The notes under the pieces were generated by a model that saw nothing but the letters and a program-made list of their open reading frames with translations, searched no databases and was not told the origin of the DNA. The translations under genes were made by a program, and so were the position numbers. A stretch of 64,000 bases of DNA from Notamacropus eugenii (lineage: Eukaryota; Chordata; Mammalia; Diprotodontia; Macropodidae): the NCBI RefSeq assembly GCF_028372415.1, contig NC_092875.1, positions 55,903,228 to 55,967,227 of the forward strand, read 5' to 3'. Each line of letters starts with the position of its first letter. Position 1 is the first letter of the stretch. This document shows, piece after piece, positions 58,511-64,000 of the stretch.

Positions 58511-61178
58511 GGTGTGATTTTCAAGCCTGTTCCATATGAGGATGTATTATGTTAAAAGTTTATTTCTGCTGTTGAAAAGGAAATTTTAGCTAAAATAGTT
58601 TTTGCCATGAATCAAGCATTTACTCTAAAGTTATGTTTGTAAAAGAAAGTTTATGGGCAAATGTGAAAAGGCTTTGGGTTTAGGTCTTTTCTTGTGATTT
58701 CTGTCAATTAGTTTCAAGGGGATTGTGATAAATTGTAAACTGTTCATAAGAGAGGAAATATGTGTGGTACTAAGAAATACTTTGTAAAATCTTTTTATGG
58801 GTTTTTGGAAGGCCTACCTATCCAATTTGTATTTGTAAGTTACAAAAGTGGGAAGAATTTAGTTTCTCTAATAGGATATGAAAATGCAATTGATGCCATC
58901 TGAAATTTATTGTTCAGGTTCATAGCTAAAACAATTTGTTATCACTTGTGAAAATTATGTTTGCCATTTGTAATTCTAATGCTAAAACCTAAAGCTGGTA
59001 CACTGTGTGTATATGTGGGGGAAAGAAGCAGTCCTCAGGCTAGTCACAAGTACAGCCCCAGCAGCTGAGGAGATTGTATATAGAACTTGCTTGGTGAGAA
59101 TTTGAAAATGTATAAGAAATGATCTTCAGTGATTGGCTTTTTAGGGCAAATTTAAGATCTAAGATGTAAATAAAATCCCTGGGAACATTCTTTCTAAATC
59201 TAATGGGAATAAATAGATGTTGTATCATTGTTCCATAGAACAAGATTGGGATTTAAAGTTAACTGTAATTGTATTTTATTTACAGAAGGATTCAGGGAAA
59301 GGAATCCCTTACAAAAAAAAAAAAAGTGGTGGCCCCAGGTGGTTTGGGAGCTCCAGGAATGGTCTTGATGGGAGTGGCCAGTAAACTGGAGATTTGGACT
59401 GATAGAATTAAGAGTGGGAAGTAGAATAGACTTGGGCATAGTGATAGAGTGGACCTTAGGAGAGCCAGTTCACGTGGAAAAAAAAAAAACCAAAAAAAAA
59501 ACCCCAAGGAGTTTTCAAGGTGAGGTTTTCGAGGGCCTTTAGACAAATGAGACTAAAACTCTTTTGGGGTAATGGACAAAGGTCCCAACTTGGAATGAGA
59601 TCTTTACAGGTTACAAAATGATGTAAAAGCAATTAGTATTAAAACAATTGACTGAATTAATTACTGAGACTAAATCAGAGACATCCTCAGTTTGGGAAAA
59701 AGAATTTCAGTCTAATTTTCTTAGAGGTAGGTAGTCTCTGGTAATATTTGGCATTGAAAGTTAAATGATTGTTTTGATTTGAATTCATTACATGAACATA
59801 AAAATTCAAGTTAGTGTTTGAACTTATCACATGTGTAGCTCATTCTTTTACATTGAGCAGGGTTAGAAAGAAAGGGATAAAGTAGTTTGGGAAACAGATA
59901 TAAATCTACTAGAGCAATGACTTGTGATTGTTATTCAATCAGGAACTAGAACATGTATAGAAAGGCATGTAGGCTACTTAAGACCTGCTTCAAAAGATGT
60001 TCCTTGGCCAATGTGAAATTAGTCATGTCTGAAACTGATTATAAGAGCTTGCTATTTTAAGATTTTTGTGGGACTATTAACTGACTGTTCTTCTGAGTCT
60101 AACTCCAGGTATGGATAGCAAGAGAGGCGGTCTGAGCCACTGATCCATGATGCCAGTAGGCCTGTGAGATGCTGGTATGAACTGCAAAAGGTGATCTCAT
60201 GGGAAGGTTGGGAGAGTGGCTGTTTAGCCTGAGCTGAGGTAGGATTCTCCTGACTCAATTTCCCCACTGACACCTGGCAGACTTGAAGCCTGGCTGAATG
60301 CCAGTTGACAATCTACTCCTGCCTGGAACTAACATGATGTAAGGGAGATGTTGTTTCCCTGCAATGTCCCTACTCTTAGTGGCAAATTCCTAAAATCAGA
60401 AGTTGTGTAAGTAATGATACCAGATCTGTTGAATAATAGATGGTTGGTAGGGGAACATCTGAGGTTAAGTCTAAAATTGAGCTAACAGGTTTAGGACTTT
60501 AGACCAACAACAATAAGTTAGGGTCCTCTAATTCTTAGTATTAGTGTGGAGATGATTAGGTCAAGGGCTTGTGAGACTAGCATGCATAGTTATTATTTTG
60601 TCTTAGTTGGTTAATGTTAAATGAAAAATGGTTTGTGGACTATATTGTAAATGCTTTAAAAGAAGCATCACATGATCAGAAGTTGGAATTGTTTTATGAT
60701 GTGATATGCACTGTGTTAAAAATGATTATTTATTATATTTATATAAGTACTGGAGCCTGGTATTGACTCCTTAGTGAAATCTCATCTTCCTAATGAGGGA
60801 ATGAATAATGACTTACTGTGAAATGTAGAAACTGCATTTTAATGTGAATTTTCTTTTTTTTTTAAAAAAATGACAATTTGTCAAAGTTTCAATTTTGATT
60901 TTTGTAAGCGTGATAGGAATGGTAATCTAAGATGGTATTAAGTTCAGTTCTGTAGGAGAGTGGACATCTGGATTTCTACAAGAAGATGAAAAGAAGAAGA
61001 TGCTGAGATGCTGTGCTGAAGACTGTTTGAAGGAGCATCCAGATCAGAAAACTGCATAAGATGATACTTCTCCCCAGACTGCTGTATGAGATGGAACCTC
61101 TAAATGGACAATTCATTAATTTACCTTTCCCTTTGAATCTCTGTATGAAGAGAAGGATTCATAAGGGAAAGAATGTGA

Positions 61179-61994
61179 AGGGGTCATGACTATGACTATT
61201 TGTGGAGTTATATATATATGAATAGTACTAAGAATAACACAGAATATAAAGAATGGGTATGGAAGTGGGAGAATGGGATGCATAGGATGATGTTTGATAC
61301 TTTCTGGAGTGTAATCAATAGAACTGGGAAGAATTATCAACATTGTATATGGAAGAGGAAGCAACAACTATGGAGGTGTAAGTCAGAGATCATGAAAGGA
61401 GGACCATTAGGCCCGGAAGATGTGAAGTACTTTCCGGTTGTGGATTATAGGGTAAGACTGTTTCTAGAGGAAAATCCTGCTTTGAGAGGGCACTATTGGA
61501 TATGTGGACAGACAGCCTATACTCACCTTCCGTTAAACTGGAGGGGTGTTTGTTATATTGGATTGGTGAGACCTAAATTCTTTTTCTTGCCTGAATCAGG
61601 GAAACGGCATCTGGGGGTTCCTCTATATGATGATCTAGCCAAAAGGAAGAGGAACATTGACACCTCCCTCACTCAGACTGGAAATGCAAATGGGTGGGGT
61701 GACACTTGGTCTCCTGAGAGGATAATCAGAGAGCATGGGCCTGCAACTTGGGCTCAAGATGAGAGCTGGGGTTATAGAACCCCTATATATTTATTAAATA
61801 GACTAATCAGATTCCAAGCAGTAGTTGAAATTATTACCAATCAAACAGCAGAAGATTTGGACTTATTGGCTGATCAAGCCACACAAACTGGGGAAGCAGT
61901 ACTGCAACATAGGTTGACCTTAGATTATTTACTTGCAGAGGAAGGGGGAGTTTGTGGAAAGCTCAATTTATCCACATGTTGCTTGAAAACTTGA
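61179..61994 (+). pseudogene. ERV env fragment: C-terminal SU and most of TM ectodomain
   Basis: The frame opens after a TGA at 61176-61178. Its first ATG is at 61218, and no signal peptide is present, so the N-terminus of the surface subunit is missing or out of frame. The C-terminal SU part has HYWICGQTAY and PLNWRGVCYIGLV, motifs shared by many ERV envelopes, then a basic KRKR cleavage site. The TM part has TWSPERIIREHGPATWAQ, LNRLIRFQAVVEIITNQT, and the LDYLLAEEGGVC region corresponding to the immunosuppressive-domain/cysteine segment. The cysteine motif is C-X7-CC, one residue longer than the common C-X6-CC. No strongly hydrophobic fusion peptide follows the cleavage site. The frame ends in consecutive stops just after the cysteine motif, so the protein lacks its membrane anchor. 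Confidence 0.85.
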
Positions 61995-61995
61995 T

Positions 61996-62388
61996 GATAA
62001 TGGAAGAATAGTGAAAGAGATCACCAAAAATATCAGGAAGGTTGCTCATGTTCCTGTACAAACTTGGAACTCCCTTTTCAATATGTCTTGGTGGTCCTGG
62101 TTTGAAGGGAGCTGGTGGAAGAGATTACTGTGGTTTGGCATCATAGCAATTAGTGGTATCATACTACTTCCTATTTGTTTACCTTGTTTGACTTCACTTA
62201 TTACTAAAATAGTTAGAAATTCTCTACTAAAACTTGCTAGAGCAGAAGAAAGGACCGAAGGAGCCATTCGGTTGATGATACTAATGAAGGAAGGATGGGC
62301 ACCTGTGGAGAGAAAAGACAAGAATGATCCTGATTGGGATGAGGAGATTAATAGACAGTGTGAGATCATGTTACAGAGCTGTGGTTAA
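61996..62388 (+). pseudogene. ERV env 3' part: membrane-proximal, transmembrane and tail, out of frame
   Basis: This frame is shifted by one relative to the upstream env fragment. It encodes the rest of the TM subunit: a Trp-rich membrane-proximal segment (SWWSWFEGSWWKRLLW), a hydrophobic anchor (FGIIAISGIILLPICLPCL), and a Lys/Arg/Glu/Asp-rich cytoplasmic tail of about 60 residues ending LQSCG and TAA. The layout and its place directly before the polypurine tract identify it as env. A single-base change near 61,985-61,996 accounts for the break. Confidence 0.8.
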
Positions 62389-62420
62389 AATACCCATGAA
62401 AAGTCTTCAGGTTAATAAAT

Positions 62421-62432
62421 AAGAGGAGGGAT
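62421..62432 (+). other. Polypurine tract of the ERV
   Basis: AAGAGGAGGGA immediately before the 3' LTR, the standard plus-strand primer position. Confidence 0.85.
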
Positions 62433-62882
62433 TGAGTGGGATAGGTTTAGTGAAGACTTCTCAGATTGTAATTCTTCTCCCAGAGGTGAGGTAAGACTGA
62501 GAGGCTCAAGGTTACTATAGTTTTAGAACAGAATAATTCCATATAAGGATATAAAACTGTGTAGTACATTAGGGTCTCAATGATTGGATAAAGTTTACGT
62601 AATTCTTCAATGTCTTCATTTCAAAAGGGATTGGTTAGATTTCGTGTCTAGAATGTAAGATCATATTCTCAGCTAATGAGAATAATGGTCAGTGGTGGGG
62701 GAGGGGCTTGCGTTAGGGTCTATATAAATCACTGCCTTTTCTTTGTCTTTGCCTTTTCTACTCCAGGTGAACTGCTATAGGACTGTCCCAATTCTTGAGA
62801 ATCTAGTAAATCAACTTTCTGTCATCACTTTGAGAGGCCTCTGAGTAATTGATTTATGTAGGGACCTGAGCCATCCCACACA
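62433..62882 (+). repeat. 3' LTR of the ERV
   Basis: 450 bp, TG...CA, 443 of 450 positions identical to the 5' LTR. It is followed by the CTAC target duplication at 62883-62886. Confidence 0.93.
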
Positions 62883-62886
62883 CTAC

Positions 62887-63495
62887 TAATTTTCATGCCT
62901 CAGCCTGGGGTCCCCTTAGGGGAAGGTCCAAGGCCTTTAATCCACCAGGTCATGGAAACCTTCCTGAATTGCCCACCTATGGGACTTGTTTTCCTAGAAT
63001 CAGGCGCTAGAGCTGAGAGCCAAGATTTGTCGATGGTTAGAATCAAAATCAGTTAAGCAGACAGTAAGTATTAGGTGTCTTTTTATATAATGAGCTCAAC
63101 CAAATCACGAGGTATTGTGGCAGGTATTTGCTCAAAGAGTTATGGAAAGGAAGATTTCATTCTACGTGTTCCAGAGAGACTGTGATTTTCACGTTTCGGT
63201 GGCTAGCCTTTTGCTCTCCCATTCTGCTATCTCAAAGGGAGTAATGGGCTACACTTCTATCTACTATAAGTTATTTGCTGTGTATGTTCATGATAAGGGT
63301 TCAGAATAAATTTAACTTTTTCCCCCCATTTTCTTTAAAGGGGAGAGGGTAACAATTAGCTCCCTCTGATTCAATCTAGCTCCCTCTCACCAAATACTTG
63401 TTACACAAAAGACTCTTATGAATAGCAAGCAAGCATATTTATCCAACAAAGTCACAGAATAGAAACTGGAGCAGGTATATAGATTAGGCTTGGAA
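62887..63495. other. Flank beyond the ERV, nothing recognised
   Basis: No recognisable coding exon or repeat family. On the far side of the ERV this is the original sequence upstream of BST2. Confidence 0.4.
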
Positions 63496-63499
63496 TAAC

Positions 63500-63745
63500 T
63501 GGGAGGCTTAGTAGAAAGAGTGCCAGACCTGGAATCAGGAAGACTTATCTTCCCAAGTTCAAATCTGACCTCAGATACTTACTAGTTGTGTGACCCTGGG
63601 CAAGGCACTTAAATCCTGTTTGCCTCAATTTCCTCAACTGTAAAATGAGCTGGAGAAGGAAATGGCAAACCACTCCAGGATCTTTGCCAAGAAAATCCTA
63701 AATGGGATCATGAAGAGTCAGATAGAGCTGAACAACAACAAAATA
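63500..63745 (+). repeat. tRNA-derived SINE with RTE-like 3' part
   Basis: Starts GGAGGCTTAGTAGAAAGAG, has the B-box-like AGTTCAAATC and the GTGTGACCCTGGGCAAG block, then the GAGCTGGAGAAGGAAATGGC and AGAGTCAGA...CTGAACAACAACA 3' part seen in RTE-mobilised marsupial SINEs. Confidence 0.85.
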
Positions 63746-64000
63746 GACTCTTTGGACCTGTAATGAGATAAAATCTTGTCTCGATCAAGTAAAGAATGAT
63801 CTCACCAGGGAAGGCTGCTTTTATCAGTTTCTGGGGGCACAAGTCCTGAAAATCAAGGTACATGCCATCTTCCCTCACATACTTGTGGTTCTGGGGATTT
63901 TTCTTGGCCATTCAGAAGTTTAGCCTCTTTTGCATTATCTTTTTGAACTCTGCATCTTTCTTCTCTTAGACCTCTCTTCACATGTATACAGTGGCATGTG
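63746..64000. other. Unassigned flank
   Basis: No gene or repeat family recognised up to the window end. Confidence 0.3.

Larger units (their letters stand above)
57257..61178 (+). other. ERV internal region without intact gag-pro-pol
   Basis: About 3.9 kb, AT-rich, with no retroviral reading frame of useful length. Apart from the pol remnant at 58,017-58,127, no Asp-Thr-Gly protease site, YXDD polymerase box or integrase zinc site is visible. It contains poly(A) runs (59,479-59,503) and a TA/CA repeat at 58,475-58,510. It is either very decayed gag-pol or foreign sequence picked up by a defective element. Confidence 0.6.
55961..62882 (+). mobile_element. Endogenous retrovirus (class I/gamma-type), two LTRs, defective
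   Basis: Two 450-bp direct repeats begin TGAGTGGGATAG and end CATCCCACACA, and are flanked by the 4-bp duplication CTAC (55957-55960 and 62883-62886). Inside, in order: a Pro-type primer site, a leader, the start of gag with a broken frame, a long AT-rich stretch with no protease or polymerase frame, one short pol-like remnant, a broken env and a polypurine tract. A 4-bp duplication, a Pro-type primer site and a gamma-like matrix and envelope place it with class I ERVs. The 7 differences between LTRs (about 1.6%) suggest a fairly recent insertion. It cannot encode its own replication proteins. It runs divergently from BST2. Confidence 0.93.

Noticed and set aside
61179-62388. A functional, syncytin-like captured envelope
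   Set aside because: There is no signal peptide, the N-terminus is missing, and the frame breaks before the membrane anchor, so this copy cannot make a complete envelope.

Overview
The window is vertebrate nuclear DNA, almost certainly from a marsupial. Much of it is old interspersed repeats: tRNA-derived SINEs of the 'GGCAGCTAGGTGGC' type, some ending in an RTE/BovB-like 3' part; MIR/THER CORE-SINEs; LINE-2; a CR1-clade LINE; marsupial-type L1 3' ends; and two ORF1-only L1 derivatives (HAL1-like). That mixture points to Metatheria, but I cannot name the species. There are no bacterial-type genes, CRISPR arrays or operons.

Positions 1-51,000 hold no protein gene that I can recognise. Going left to right: a degenerate minisatellite (155-1860, interrupted); a MIR/L2 cluster (2.9-4.8 kb); an L2 3' end (6.9-7.4 kb); a class I-type solo LTR (8265-8838); an L2 copy split by a full-length HAL1 with a 17-bp target duplication (12.3-15 kb); CR1 fragments (16-18.5 kb); a GC-rich, motif-dense element that may be regulatory (19.0-19.6 kb) with a 39-40 bp minisatellite beside it; L1, L2 and SINE fragments (20-33 kb); a CpG-rich class II-type solo LTR (33,446-34,053); a GC-rich stretch with a CTCF-like motif (36.5-36.85 kb); purine and dinucleotide repeats; a second HAL1 (44.0-45.6 kb); and a hAT-like DNA transposon (47,565-48,138).

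The one clear cellular gene is on the minus strand at 51,018-55,462: a four-coding-exon BST2 (tetherin), the interferon-induced factor that holds budding enveloped viruses on the cell surface. Its exons join in matching phases. They encode a short cytosolic tail, a transmembrane helix, a glycosylated coiled-coil ectodomain and a C-terminal GPI-anchor signal. A near-consensus ISRE lies about 360 bp upstream of its start codon.

An endogenous retrovirus on the plus strand (55,961-62,882) begins 498 bp upstream of that start codon and only 125 bp beyond the ISRE. It has 450-bp LTRs differing at 7 positions, a 4-bp target duplication, a Pro-type primer site, a truncated gag start, a small pol remnant, a broken env and a polypurine tract. 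A young, defective retrovirus is therefore head-to-head with an anti-retroviral gene, next to its interferon-response promoter. This is the most interesting arrangement in the window.
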